A stretch of DNA of 64,000 bases from Antedon bifida (GCA_963402885.1 OY727094.1:33420501-33484500); one strand, 5' to 3'. Positions 20,337 through 33,906 are shown, counted from the stretch's first letter. Made by a program: numbers and translations. Notes: generated by a model from the letters alone, not told the origin.

Positions 20337-23300
20337 CATAATAATATATATATAATAATAAAAGCTTTACGATTAGAACTGTTTTCGTGATTTATTCGTG
20401 TTTACGATTCTCAAGAAACACTATTTTATATCCGTGTTTATATTGGCATCGTGACAATGTGAAACACTGAATATTACCCTACGGAACAATCAAACAGCGG
20501 AAAGCTGTCCATGTACGGACGTTTTCTTTTATTGGAACATCCTAAAAATATCGCGTATTTGCGTGGCGCGCATCTATAACATCACATTCTTTTAAAATAA
20601 TGTTGATACGAACGCAGTGAATGCATGAACCACAAACCCCGCAGGTCCATCAGATTTTTTTCTTTAAATATTATAAAAATGTAATTAAAAACTTAGCGTA
20701 TTATAGTTTTATACATAGTACATCAGGTTATATTCAAATGTCAACTTTAAAAAAAGTAATTACACGGGGTAGAACTTTACAGGCCTATGGATGTTTTCTA
20801 TTAAGTTTTAGTACATTGGATATCTATCCAATTATATTCCATATGTTTAGGATAGAAACAATTACTTATGCTTACTGCTATTGGCGCAGATTCACCTGTT
20901 CACTCAAAAATAAAATTCAAAATGAAGTGAAAGTTTTAACTTACCAGAGAGAGTTGTCGCGAGAATGTTGTATCTTCTTAAGAAAGTTTGATCTGGCTCT
21001 GAAAACAGTGATTTGCTTCAAGAGAGCCGTGGGAACCCTACGGGTCTTAACTGTGTATTAATTTACATTGAATACTATTGGAATGGTGATAGTTGACATA
21101 TTTGTTCAAGCCCTTTATTAGCACATGGCAGGTACGCTTCACTGTGACATGAACAATCTCAGGGTCATTTCCAATCATAATCCCGGGGGGTTTCTCTCCT
21201 ATTTTAGTTTGGATAATGCTATGTTGTTGCAATGTTCGTCCACACATAATGTTCTCTGGCATTTATTTTTAGAAAATAGCTAAACATAGGAATTGATCAA
21301 CTACTTAACTTGGCAAATAAAATACGGACAACAACATAATTCGGCCGGCCTCCTTGAATAGAATAGTATTTGTATACAATATTTCAGTTACAAAATTAGA
21401 CTCAGTACGACAAAAGATAAATATAAACTTAGTACGACAAGAGATAAATATAAACTCAATTTAAATCATCCATATTAACCATTGATATTTTCATACAATC
21501 GTTATCATTCGATTATATTATTTATTTGTTTTTATTTTATTTATTTATTCAAGATCCAACAGTGTATAAAGAAAAGCACCAATACAGGATCGCCATAAAA
21601 TATACATTTGATTTACATAAAAATGAACAAGGAAAACAAACAGATTTATATATTATTAAAAATGACATTAAAGACATAAGTATTACAACTAAACATATCG
21701 ATGTAAGGAAACATTGATTATTATCAGATTTGTATCGGAATGGATAGGAGTAGATTCCCCGGTTAGAGCATATGGTTAGCATACTACATGCGGCGTTTTG
21801 CACAACACCCCGCCTTCTGAATTTAGATCGCATGTCAACATTTAACTGACTTTGATATGGCAAGTAATTAATATAACCATCCAAGATTTCACTTTACAGA
21901 CCCGCCACCTTTCTATTACATAGCAAGTAAAATAAAAAGTTTGTCAAAATAGTTTCACACCATGGAAGAGCAACCAAAATGGAAATACACAACGTCACTG
22001 TCTTAATTGCCGTTTTGACAACTTGTGCACTCTGAAGAAGAGCTAACAGCGTTAAATTTTTATATAAACAATAATATTATTATAAAGAAATCGAGACAAT
22101 ACAAGTCAAGTGGTGTGGCCACACAAAGTGTACTGTCATTCAAGATGGGCAGGGCATCATCAACGATGATCATGATATCAATAGCTCAATCGTCCTATTC
22201 ATATTATTATTTTATCAACGCAAGTATGAAAACTTAATGGTCCATGTCTATATCTATGGAATATTGAAGAATTGTACACAACACGTGTTTTTTTTTAACT
22301 TATACACAAAACAAACGATGCAGATCTACTACGGTGCACATCACTTAATCATTGATTCGCTAAAGTTTTACTAAAAAATAAATTGAAATTGTTCTTCTAT
22401 TTTGGCCATTTTTAGTGAAAACCTTGTACAAAATGAATTTCTTTCTACATCTGCGTTTTCCATTATTTAAATTATTGAGTGTGCTACCATGTCCATCTTT
22501 GCTACTGGGTGGACAGGATTGAATTTGTGTTAGACAAGAAAAACATGTAGCTATATTGTTTGAAAACGATAAGAATGCAGTCCGTAGTGACGTTTTCCCA
22601 ATATCAATCTACGTGAAAGACTTGTGTGTTTTTTTGTAAATGTAACTAGGACTAATCTTCAAACTTGTTTTTCAAGTGAAGTAACCCTTACGTGTGCACT
22701 ATATTTTAAGTTAACATGAATAAATGAGGCAGGAATTCATGAACTTGATTTTTAAAGTGAAATTGTAGACGTCTGAGACGTTGCTCGTGTACAGGCAGTG
22801 GTAAAGTGATACAATTACACATTAAATGTGCAATTAAATTGAGGGTAAATTAATCATGATTACATTTCTTGTCAATTGAGTTGTTCGATGCCATTAACAG
22901 CAACCTGACACTTAATAGAGATGTGAATAAATCGATCACTTTCCCGTATGACAGTCTTTACAAACGTACTCCCTCAAACCTGTGAAGTAGTCTCGGTTTA
23001 TATTACGTTCAATGACGAACGGAAATTGCACTTAACGAGGGCGCTTTATTTTTAAGATGTTGAAAAGTCAAAAATACAATTATAGTGTTGCGTTTTGACG
23101 AAACTTGTCTTACAGCTAGCAGCAGACATCTGCCGAAATCACCCAAACCTATAAAATCAACGGAAAATTGTAATTTTCTCTGAATGAAAACCGGATATTT
23201 AGAACTGTACCGACAGGTGCTTTTTTCTGTTTGTACACTGATTATGTACTACAAAAAAATGTAATGAATACAGAACACTGTTCTTAATGACTTAAGCATT

Positions 23301-23624
23301 GATTTCTATGTTTGTCTAAGCTTGCCGATTTATAAGACAAGCCGAAAACTTGTTAATAGTTCTGAGCGCATAAGCACTGCATTGTCGACGTGGTATATAC
23401 GCTCTAATGTTAACTAAGGTAGTATTTCTTGTTCGTTGAAAATCTTTTTATATTAATTGTACTACATCTTTAATTGGTTGATATTATTTTTAGCTGTACT
23501 TTAAGAGGATATTGTAATGTGTTAATTTACGAATAGTAGTGAAATGGCCGATTAAATGTACAACCAGCCTTTGGGCATGGTTTTGGTTTTGTTAAATGCA
23601 GTATTACTGTCATTGATCCTGCAA

Positions 23625-25417
23625 TAATTCGTCACTCGTCACACGAACCGGCGAATCGTCATTTTGGCGCGAAATTTTTTTTTGTATATTTCGAAAGTAT
23701 TTATTCTGAAGAACAATTGATGCAAATTTCAACTGCGTATTTTATTTCATTAATTAGTTATTTTAATTATAATTTGGCGAATATATTATGATATTATAAT
23801 CATTCGTCACACGAAGCGTCGAATATCGATTCGTCACTTCGTGTGAGTAAAACGCGCATCGCGCACACTGTTTACGCGCCTCAATAAACGGCGAATATGC
23901 AATTCGTCACTAATTGCATGTGATCTGATTGGTTTATTGCATATCTGGAACATTCCATTATTTGATGGCCAATTTTCAGTCCCGCGAAGTTAGATTGAGC
24001 ATAGATTATAGAATATTGAACAGTCTTTTACCCAGTAAAAACTGATTTATGTGTTTATTGATAAATTATTTAGTAAGCTAATTATATAAATACATTTCAG
24101 GAAATTTAATGCAACGTTTCGATGTTTGTTCTTTCGTACGTTCACTCGAGCACTAAGCAAGAACATTAAATTAAATTATGGCACTGACAACACACGAAAC
24201 GGTACGGTAACGATTAGGCCTACATCAATGTTATTATAATATTATGTTATATAATATTTAATTTTTTAGAGAATAAATAACGTTATTATTTAGAAGAAAC
24301 AAACTTTCATTTCTGTATACACATTTTTATTAAACAATTCGTATATTTTGATGTTAGACTAGAGTATTTATATTTTTTGTTCTTGCTTTTTAAATTAGAT
24401 AGTTACAGTATAATTATTATAATCAGTGCGTTACTAAATATCTTTGGAGGCATGGCTATACTAAATACTATCGTATACTATATAGTGTAGGCCTAGTCTG
24501 CACATTATTTTCTGATATGCCACATTAACCCTAACCCTAACCACATTGCTACGATATCACATTAAATTAGTAAATAATTTAAATTAGCCTTTTAATATGG
24601 ATACTGTATTAGAAAAGGCAGATAACACATTTAATGTTTTTTAATAAATTCTATATTGGCCATGAATGGCTAAATGATTGTAGGCCTAATATGCTGAAAA
24701 CGCCGTATTGTACAATAGACTGTCTAAATTATGTTTTAACTGTTCCCGTAGGCCTACTACTAAGGGAAAATTGAATTAAAAACGTTTATTCTGACTATCT
24801 AATATTGCCTTGCCTTATGTAGAGATCAATTAATGTATAAATTAATAATTAAATTTAATTAAATGAACCATGTTTACGTATTTGCTTTATTTACAAAAGT
24901 TAAAATGATGTTTTTTTATCAGTTAGGCTATATAAATTATATTTTGCAACTGATTTGTGATTGTTCTTTTGCATTTTTAACAGAATAATGTGTTTACTTT
25001 ATATTATTATCGTTAGAGCCCTATCTAAGATGTTTACGTGAGACTGCCTATTCATTACCACGCAATCGCGGCGAATACCGCATGTTTCATAGTCATTGCG
25101 TAAGATTCTTGTTCACACGAAGTGACGAATATGCGTCGAATATCGCTTAGCTGCAAGTTACACGGTAAATAATCTTCACACGAAGTGACGAATGTATTCA
25201 TTAAGTGATAACTCTTTAATTAATGAGTAAATTTTTTTATGGACACTTTAAAATTATTCATTTAATATATTTTTACATAATTACCACAAAAATAATGGAC
25301 ATTCGCTTTTTTTCTTGCGAGAAATGACCGTGCAAAAAGTGCCTTTTTTACAATCGCGATTTTCTCGAAATGGACATTTTGCGGATTCGCCGGTTCGTGT
25401 GACGAGTGACGAATTAT
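23625..25417. mobile_element. 1.8-kb non-autonomous DNA transposon with 33-bp perfect terminal inverted repeats
   Basis: The left end (from 23625) reads TAATTCGTCACTCGTCACAC then GAACCGGCGAATC. The right end (to 25417) is its exact reverse complement over about 33 bp. Further inward the two sides remain similar (GGCGCGAAA-type segments). Subterminal copies of TCACACGAAGTGACGAAT-like motifs occur near 23812, 25112 and 25175. Both ends abut TA, compatible with a TA target duplication. No transposase-like ORF is present, so it would depend on a partner in trans. Confidence 0.75.
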
Positions 25418-26027
25418 AAAGAAAGGCATCATATCGTTATTTAATTTCCTTTCTAAATTAATTGTGTATATTATACAGTATACCCTGAAAACAGAAACAA
25501 AGATTCTACGATTCTCTCCTAATATTCCCATAAATACTTAATGATATAGAATGTTATCCGATGCTTTGAACTTGCGTGTTGATCCCAAATGTAGCGAGTC
25601 AGTAAAAGGGCGTGAACCCACTAATGTTTGTGAGGTTTTATTCACACTGCGGCGTAAACACTTTCGCGCTTCAAACTACGCTTGAAGCGACTTGCTTTAA
25701 ATAATTAAGATAAATTGTATTATATGCTCTAAGATGATTCATTTACCACTGTCCAAAACAATTTGTAAACAAAAATGTTTTTAAGATGTTGTATTTGACT
25801 ATAGTACTTTAATTGCGGCAAGTTATTTATAGCATTCAAGAACCATGAAAATATTACTATTAAATCATCTTTAAAATTATTTATGATTGCTGACAATAAA
25901 ATAATTGGTTAAACAACTACAGTATAAACCTTTAAAAAATAACATTGCTAAATGATAATGATAATTTCGCTTTGTTTACAGTTGATGTTTGCCTGCTGAA
26001 TGTGTGCAGTTGCGATACAATCAAGTT

Positions 26028-28415
26028 ATGGCGGCAATTCAGAGATTGAAAAGCTTCTTCAGTTGTAAGGAAGCACCAGAAGATGCCCAACCAATTGTCC
26101 AATCTACAGACAGTGATGTGACAGACTCTACTCCAAGAAAAAGGACAACGAGACTTCACTTACTACGACTTAGTGCCGCCGTGTGTGGTATTGAGTTCTG
26201 TTACTCTGCTGAAACAGCCTTCGTTAGCCCAATTTTGCTAAAAGCTGGTGTACCTGAAAGTTACATGAGTTTGGTGTGGTGTCTTAGCCCGGTATTAGGA
26301 TTCTTTTTAACACCTATTCTTGGATCTGCCAGTGATAGATGCTCATCCAGATTGGGTCGAAGGCGTCCGTTTATTCTCCTATTATCAGCTGGAATCATCA
26401 TTGGTTTGATATTAGTTCCAAATGGAGAAGTTTTTGGAATTCTGTGCCATGACGTTCCTGCAGAAATTCTGCCAGACATCACAACGACTGTAGAATACCT
26501 TTACGGTTCATCTGAGAACTTTACTTATAATACAAGTACACCTTACGTAACTGTAAATTCTACAGCTTTTCCAGAAACTGAGGTTATAGGTCACGCTTGT
26601 ACAATTGCTGTGACAGTACTAGGTGTTATTTTGCTAGACTTCTGCGCTGATGCAGCACAGTCTCCAACGCGGGCGTATCTTATTGATATCGTCCCAAAAG
26701 AAGATCACCAAAAAGGCCTGAGTAGTTTTACAACGATGGCTGGCTTAGGAGGATTTGTAGGCTACATGATTTGTGGTATTCCTTGGGAAAGGACACACTT
26801 TTCATCTGGTTTCTTTGATCAGATCCATATAGCTTTTTTCCTAGTTCTGGTGATATTCATCGTAGCTGTAAGTCTGACAGTAACTAGTGATAAAGAACTA
26901 ACACTGAAGGAAATCAACAGCAGATCCCGTGAAATAAATCAAAACATAGACGGTGGTACACATATGGAGTTAAACGCATTGGAAGATAAGAAAACGTACG
27001 GAACTCAAGAACTCGAACCAGCCACTCAGAAAGGAAATGGATACGCGCAGCTCAACGGTGATTGTAATGACAACAGCGAAAAGGAAGAAGAACCAGAATT
27101 TCAACAAGAAACTGGAAGCATGAAGGATTACCTTTTATCTATTATTTATATGCCTTATTCACTTCGAATTCTCTGTCTAACGAATCTTTTCTGTTGGATG
27201 TCACTGTTATGTTACTCGTTATACTTTACTGATTTCGTTGGAAGAGCAGTGTATGGAGGAGAACCAACAGCACCAGAGGGATCTTACGAGCTGGACCTCT
27301 ACGAAGAAGGAGTTCGTAAAGGAAGCTTTGCCATGTCTGTTGATGCTCTCTCGTGCTCTATATTTTCATACTTTTTGGAGGATTTAGTAAAACGATTCGG
27401 TAAGTAGTTATGAACGTTCAATTATCAATACTCCACCATTTACCTTATTTTCATATCGGGATCATAATGTTATCTTTAGGTTAAAAAAAAGTTACCTTAA
27501 AATCTTTATATATTTACTTTTTATCACAATGCTGTTATAATAATATACAAGGATGATCTAACTCGCCATGGTGACGAGTTAATATCTATAGTTTGTAATT
27601 TCACTTGAAAGTATCAACGTCTCATTCGGATTCTAAAAATAGAATATCTTTTGATCAAAACTGTTTTTGTTAATTTTCGTAGGAGCTAAACCAGTTTATA
27701 TCTGTAACCAACTAATCTATACATTTGGTATGGTATTAATGGGACTACTACGAACTAAATGGATGACCTTTTTAGCGTCAATCACCACCGGAGCAATGTA
27801 CTCAACATTGTTTACGATGCCATTCATTATTCTAGCAGATTATCATTCTAATAATATGGTAAGTTATGTTTTTTCATTTATATATTTTTCCTGACATAAC
27901 TATTGTAAGTTCTAAGTTTCCCATAAAATAGTTTCAGGGTGCTTATAAAAGAATCATACTGACATCATGGTGAGGAAAACATGTGAAATTTAAATAAACT
28001 CTTGTTTCTTGGTTGTTTCCACTTTTTCACAAACTCTGTTATGATTTGAAAGTGCTCCAGTGAACTTTTAGTAATCATAAAACTTGTTTATCTTTCATGA
28101 ACATAATCCAAAAAAAACGTATGACAACATTGAAATAAAAGTCTGCTTGTTGTTGTTATCTATTTGTAAAAATAACTCTCCTTTTTACAGTTTGAAAAGT
28201 CCAAGACTCCTGGGACGACACGCCATCATATACGAGGCATCGGTACTGATGTAGCGGTTGTCCAGAGCATGGTATTCGTTGGCCAGTTCACTTTATCTTT
28301 ATGCATGGGAAGTCTTATACACTACTTTGGCCCGGTTGTAATCACAGTTTCCGCTGCAATATTAAGTTTATGTGGCGCAGTCAGTGCATCTCAAGTTATT
28401 TATTTAGGACTGTAG
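26028..28415 (+). CDS. SLC45-family transporter (major facilitator superfamily), 590 aa
   Basis: Three coding exons (26028-27399, 27683-27858, 28191-28415; 1773 nt) join at GT/AG sites in frame. The start is the ATG at 26028: the coding exon opens after an acceptor at 25981, and the frame upstream has only a TTG. A four-codon upstream ORF sits at 25985-25999. SLC45 hallmarks are SDRCSSRLGRRRPF (about 102-115) after the second membrane helix, the DFCADAAQSPTRAYL segment, and RGIGTDVAVVQSMVF in the last exon. About twelve hydrophobic helices are split by a ~90-residue charged loop. N-glycosylation sequons lie in the first large extracellular loop. SLC45 members carry sugars with protons; some act in melanosomes or as plasma-membrane sucrose/glucose transporters. 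Length lies between human SLC45A2/A3 and A1/A4, so I do not assign a subtype. Candidate poly(A) signals are at 28894 and 29205. Confidence 0.92.
27559..27579. repeat. 21-bp palindrome AACTCG-type (variant) in an SLC45 intron
   Basis: AACTCGCCATGGTGACGAGTT: arms match the palindromes at 7779, 40085 and 41590 with one mismatch, and spacing is identical. Confidence 0.65.
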
Positions 28416-29781
28416 AGTTGTAGGCCTAGAATGTATGTAAGCCGGCTAAATAATACAAGGAAGAGTAAATAGACAACATTGGCGTGGTGCAAACATACTG
28501 TAACTACTAGCAGTTTACAATATACAATAAGTGTTTACTTAAGTGGAAATTGGGTTGCAAAATACAAACACACAAGGTACATTAGTCCTTTTTCTCGAAA
28601 AACTATGTTATTAGATTGTTAATATCCTATGTTCTTTTAAAATGATGCAAATTAATAATCTTAATCATGTTACAGATACTTGTATATTATACGATATTTT
28701 TGTCGATAATTTATTTCTGGTAGAATACGTTATTTCTTACTGATTTAAAGGGAATTGTATTGTAATTCAGTTCTCTCCAATGACATATTTTATTCAGTAT
28801 TGTGCGTTTATGAAAATATTAATCTCGTTACACTGATGATGGGATTTACATAATTGTTTTTACCATTTTTTTTTAGTTTTATAAATATACCTTAATAAAT
28901 ATGTATTTAAGGAGGACCAGAGCTAGTTAAGTCTCTTTCCAAAAGCACATACATTATTCAACTAGGGTTGCCCTTTAAAATACAGTTCGTTCAATCAGAA
29001 TAAAAATGAAACCTTGGAACAATTATTTTCCACTTAAGTATTGTTGCTGAGACTCATAAGTGATTTATATCAATCGAAATCCACTGCACGGACCGTTATA
29101 GATATTTCTAATTAGAAAATTGTTGTTTAATTATGTAATTCAGCGAAAACAGTAGGTCTAATGTTTAGTAATAAATGATTGCACTTATAAATATTCCGTA
29201 TACAAATAAAGTTGTGCAATGTTCAGTATGCTTAAATAGAAATATTATGCCTCAAGAATATATATAACCTTGATTAGTATTTATTTATAGTGTTATATAG
29301 GCCTAATATATGAATGTATATATTTAAATTAACCGGCATTATTTACACATTTAGGCCTATAATATAAATATAATATAAATGTAACCCGAAATAGATAGTT
29401 ACGTTACATCTGTGTTTACTATCAAATAGGTCCAATATGGAATGTTTTGAATCGTAAAATTAAACATTGCTAGTAGTAGAATATAATAATATCAATAATA
29501 ATAATACTACAGTAATAACAACAAAATATGTTGTACTGTGCGTACTCATTATAAACCTGAATACACAGTGTCATGACTATAATTTTTTTTTGATGATTCT
29601 GTCGGTGTGCGTTTCAAACAAAACGTGTAAAACGCGTTCCCATGGTACATAATATAATAATAAAATCGATTTGTATTTTGTAGTTCACATATTTCATTCT
29701 ATAAAAAAGAAATAAATCATAGTAGTATACGTTCAAGCATAGACCTATTGTCCGTGCCATCCTACATTATTGCGTTTACTT

Positions 29782-29848
29782 GATTGGTCAAATTGCTTAT
29801 TGCGCGTAACGCAACGCGTTGCATCCTGTGTGTGAACGAAGCTTTACA
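29782..29848. mobile_element. Decayed fragment related to the GGTTCCCACTAG MITEs
   Basis: GATTGGTCAAATTGCTTATTGC and GCGTAACGCAACGCG segments followed by GTGTGAACGAAGCTTTA resemble the right halves of the copies at 17957-18086. One end only. Confidence 0.4.
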
Positions 29849-30799
29849 CTAATGTTTACTTAAAATTGTAAACACCGCGGCGTTCAAAAGGATATAAGTT
29901 TCACCGGTGATAACATTGTGCGCAAGAGCAAAGATCGGGCGCCTTGGTGGCACGGGTGTACACATCAAATTAGCTGCGCTTGACTCACTTTACTCAGTAT
30001 GCAGAGTAACCAAGCCTACAAAATATCCAATTCAATTATTAAGCTATTTAAATATTACAGCATACTCTAAATTCATCACAAAATCCATTTTATCACGTTT
30101 CGTATATTAAATTGAAATTTAAAACGAATGCCTTTTAGTTATTTCTTAAGTTTTATTACAATTACACAATATTACCAGGATAATAGCATATTTACAACCT
30201 TTTAAATTATTTTAAATAACAATTAATAATACTTATGTTTAACAAAATCAATAGTTTACATTTCCCTAAACAATTATCTTATTCTTTAAAATTCAAAACA
30301 AAAGGTGTGGGTTTGTTTTACGATCAATACAGACGCTTTCAGCATTTCCTCTTTCTCTCTATACAAAATGTTTTTCTTTGATATTATATCAGATCAACTA
30401 CTTGGATGTATTATAGTCAGTTGTTGTATACTCTTAGCAAATTAATCAATCGTTGTTTTGAGGGTTTTCTATTGAGGTTATTATAGAGCTTTTGTAATTT
30501 CTTCACAAAGCGTGACGTCACAAATTTCTAAAGTGTATGCTTTAGAATAAACTGAGAACTGGTGTACCCAGACACTATTTGACATACTGTTTTATTAGTG
30601 TGCACCAGGTTTTGTTAAAGATTATCTGCGCATGTGCATGTTGCTTTGGTCAAAACTATACTATAACAAAAACAGTTGGCCTACATGAAACAACCATGGA
30701 CCTAATTTATAGGTCCATAATACAACTTATAGAATTATATTTATGGAAGGCAATTGACGCAAAAAATCATTCCAACCAGCATTATTATGATACGTTCAC

Positions 30800-31008
30800 C
30801 TTGCGTTTGCGCGTACACAGACGAGTGGTAACGGTAAGCGGAAAACCACTAGAATCTGTGTCCATCCTGAGCGGATTTCCGCTCAACCACCCGTCTGTCC
30901 GCTCACAGTTTTGTGTAAAATATGATCATAAGAAATAAAATAGATTCTAGATTTTTCCCGCTTACTGTTTACCGCGTACCGTTACCACTCGTCTGTGCAA
31001 ACAGGCCT
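30800..31008. mobile_element. Foldback element with ~60-bp inverted arms
   Basis: The left arm contains ACAGACGAGTGGTAACGGTA and the right arm TACCGTTACCACTCGTCTGT, with a further AGAATCT/AGATTCT pairing inward. An ORF at 30579-30938 runs through it but shows no family resemblance. MITE-like, no coding capacity. Confidence 0.65.
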
Positions 31009-31721
31009 AACATGTAGGCCTACGTCCTGTTGTTTTACGAGCTACTCGTCATAGGGCCTATACAAACGAATTGAAAGCATTACAAACGTATATCATATTA
31101 TAGTATGTATAACGTATACCCATTTATATTAATGTTTTATATGAATTAATGTATACCCATTTTGCATTAATGTTTTATATGAATTAATGTACTATACTCA
31201 TTGATGTATTATCACCTGTATACACTAATTGATTATTCCGACTTACGCGCGCGTCATACTAACAGAAATCTGAAGACATTTTTGTGTACAAAGTAGCAAG
31301 TTGTGACGTAATTAATCTTTAGTAATCAACCTGTAACTATAGTGTTATTGATTCTAAATTTCCACGACACAAACTATTTACGGCGACAATGTTACGTTCG
31401 TAATAGAAATTCGAAGTTTTCTGAAATAGAGAATGGCTCATTTATTTACGAAATAATTAATTACTAGAATTAAAATAGGTAACTGACTTCGGTTACTTCG
31501 ATATAGGCTATTTATTTTTGTGTACTGTTTTATTTATAACTTCATCATTGTAATGGTTTAAATTAGAAGAAAAAATGTGGTAAATCTATAAAACACGATC
31601 CCCTGTATTTTGTGTTGACTGTCAAGATTGATCAAAGATCGTTCGCCAGTCTGCCATTACAGAACTGATGTATTGTCCCCCTGAAAAAATAAAAAAATAT
31701 TTTTTAATTTTTTCTTTAATA

Positions 31722-32010
31722 AACCATTTTAATTTCACATAATAGCTATTCACTTTGACCAAAAATTGAACCGAAAAAGGGTTATTTACCTGAAAAACTG
31801 TAATTTAAAGCAAAAAATAGTGAAATTGGCTGCCAGCCAAGTGGGTTTTTGGTTGAATTTAACCGTTTATTTCGACATTTTATAACTGAAAAAATTCATA
31901 TTTTTTGGGGTTTTTTTTCGTAGGAAGTGATTAACTTTGTTAAAACCACAAAATGACATATATTATTAATCTTCATTTGTTGATGTTTTTGGGGGACAAT
32001 ACATCTTTAA
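31722..32010. repeat. Dispersed ~300-bp repeat, copy 2
   Basis: Colinear with 11905-12220 in the same orientation; see that entry for the shared blocks. Without the AT expansion seen there. Confidence 0.65.
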
Positions 32011-32700
32011 TGCTATAAATAGATGTGGTTGGTATGTATAATTAATTGTTTGTTACAATGTTGTATAGTTTATTCATATTGTTGACCGGTAAAACTACCT
32101 GTATATTTTTTCGGAAAAGTGTATCTGCACGAATTGCATTTTTGGCACCCGATTCGGTACCACGGTATCATAAGAACATCCTGTATGTTCTAGCCCTATA
32201 AAATTTGTTTTTTGTTTGTTTTTATCAATCCGACCTACATACTTGATATTGTACAAACAGACACAGGGGCATTCTCTACAGGAAGTCAAACCCATCAAAT
32301 GTACTAAAAACAAGCATCTGCAAATACAGTACATAGATATTTTATGTCCACACGTAATTACGGAATCGCTCACACTCACAACAGTGACGTGAAGTTCTTT
32401 TTTTATCGTTGTCATATAGAAGGTCGTTAACTTTTAGTGCAACTCTCTGGATTGCGTCTCGTTTAAACAAATACGAAATGAAATACTAACTGGTTTTTCA
32501 TCCATTATTTATTTCTTTTAAAATGCCTATTATTTATTCATTATTTTATTTAGTTGAATGCTATTGTTTTCCACAGTCATATTTTTATATTATTGTTCTT
32601 GTCATTGTAGTGTTTCTAATGATAAGTTTCGGCTGGATAGACCACTCTCGTAAAACATTGTTGAAATAAATAAATTCATCATCATTCTCTATTTCTTTCG

Positions 32701-32843
32701 CTCTGTCTACACTATCAAAAAAATGTGATGTGCCCATATGGACATAAAGATATCACCACTACCATATGTGGGCATATCACTTACCATATTTGGGCACATC
32801 ACACTTTTTTTGTCAAACTAGTTTGATAGTGTAGACAGAGCTT
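32701..32843. mobile_element. CTGTCTACACTATC-family MITE, copy 1
   Basis: Ends GCTCTGTCTACACTATCAAA and TTTGATAGTGTAGACAGAGC are inverted. The interior carries inverted TGTGCCCATAT / ATTTGGGCACA segments. Seven relatives lie at 35446, 37281, 49291, 50434, 60203, 60632 and 61755. Confidence 0.8.
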
Positions 32844-33084
32844 TACAAGAGGTTACGAACCGCCTGGCCATGGCGTTGTAAGGTGCTGTCATCAAGGTTA
32901 GTGTAACGTTCAACGTGATTAAGAATTGTAATGGTATGTTATGTTTGTGCGGTTGTTCGCTATTATACAATACAAGATCAATCGATCTGTGTTAAAGTGA
33001 TATTTAGTGCATATCGTCGGCACCTGCTTCTATTTACCAACTTCCTGGGTGCTATTAGCAATGGCGACTTAACACACGATGACC

Positions 33085-33480
33085 GCTATTAAGATGATAT
33101 ATCTCCTTCGATAGCATGTTTTTTTTTAAAATTATGTACACACAACTGGTCTCTAATTGGAGGGATATTTCAATATGGGGGTGGGGAGGGGGTTCTTTAA
33201 AATACACTACTATATTTGTCCTTTTAAGCTTTTTAAGATGATATTATACATCTCCTTCAATATCGATTTTTTTTTGTGGAATTAGGGACACAATATGGGT
33301 GGGGGGGGGGAGGGGGGGTTCTTTAAAATACACTGCTATATGTGTCTTTTTAAGCTTTTTAAGATGATAATAATGCATCTCCTTCAAAATGTTTGGAATT
33401 AGGGACACACAAAGTTGGTCTCTAAATTGGAAGAATATTTCAATATGATGGGGTTCTTCAAAATACACTATATATATAAT
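33085..33480. repeat. Minisatellite, about 130-bp unit, three-plus copies with long G runs
   Basis: TTCTTTAAAATACACT recurs near 33192, 33319 and (slightly altered) 33455, each followed by TTTTAAGCTTTTTAAGATGAT in the better copies. G runs at 33176-33193 and 33298-33318 precede two of the units and could form G-quadruplexes on the plus strand. Confidence 0.65.
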
Positions 33481-33680
33481 TTTGTTTAAGTTTGTTCATT
33501 GATGATATACAAGTCTCTAAGGCAAAATCATTGTATGGAATACAGTTATGCATACTAGAGCTATAAAAAATGAGTTTCACTAACAAAAATATGTTTCGTG
33601 TTGAAACACAACCAGCCACAAAAAAAAAATCCGAATAGAAAAGAAAAAATACACAAATGGAAATAAAATTCTTGAATTAT

Positions 33681-33697
33681 TTTATTGTAAATTTATT
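33681..33697 (-). promoter_or_regulatory. Candidate poly(A) signals of THOC6
   Basis: Two AATAAA hexamers on the minus strand (33681-33686 and 33692-33697), about 210-225 nt after the THOC6 stop codon. Confidence 0.4.
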
Positions 33698-33906
33698 CTG
33701 TTAGCTATACTATACTACATGCCATAGTTTTACTGTTCAAACATTCATTAAAAAAAAACACAAATGTCATGGGTAACAGTGACTCACAAACAGTGATTCC
33801 TTTGGAAGAGGTACATATTTTTTTGGGAAAAATAGTATTTTAGGAAATTATGCTATAGCTCTTATGACATATAAGCTTGACAAAACGTTTCCTATGCTAT
33901 TTCTGC

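Larger units (their letters stand above)
14850..25981. other. 11-kb intergenic region without a convincing gene
   Basis: No exon with family resemblance is visible on either strand between the pseudo-MMP start and the SLC45 first coding exon. It holds the foldbacks and MITEs listed separately, the 1.8-kb inverted-repeat element at 23625-25417, a short interstitial telomere-like run (CCCTAA, about 2.5 units near 24526-24541) and a two-copy 27-bp repeat near 21401-21460. The longest ORFs (15615-16034, 20621-21061) look random. Confidence 0.55.
28416..33906. other. 5.5-kb intergenic region between SLC45 and THOC6 (convergent genes)
   Basis: SLC45 (plus) and THOC6 (minus) converge here, so only 3' ends are expected. 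Contents: the SLC45 3' UTR, a foldback at 30800-31008, a two-copy ~44-bp repeat near 31110-31200, a dispersed repeat at 31722-32010, a MITE at 32701-32843 and a G-run minisatellite at 33085-33480. No coding exon recognised. Confidence 0.55.

Noticed and set aside
20621..21061. 146-codon plus-strand ORF
   Set aside because: No family resemblance, random composition (rich in Tyr/Ile/Phe as expected from AT-rich DNA), and no splice-consistent neighbours.
21047..21262. Minus-strand ORF with a PPGIMIGNDPEIVHV segment
   Set aside because: Looked slightly protein-like but I recognise no family, and no in-phase neighbouring exons were found.
24526..24541. Telomeric CCCTAA repeat
   Set aside because: Only about two and a half units; too short to mean a telomere or fusion point.
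25989..26027. N-terminal extension of the SLC45 reading frame starting at TTG
   Set aside because: The frame is open upstream only because it enters the exon at 25982. The first ATG in frame is at 26028 and SLC45 proteins do not need the extra 13 residues.
30579..30938. 119-codon plus-strand ORF
   Set aside because: Its second half runs through a foldback element and its first half has no resemblance to a known family.
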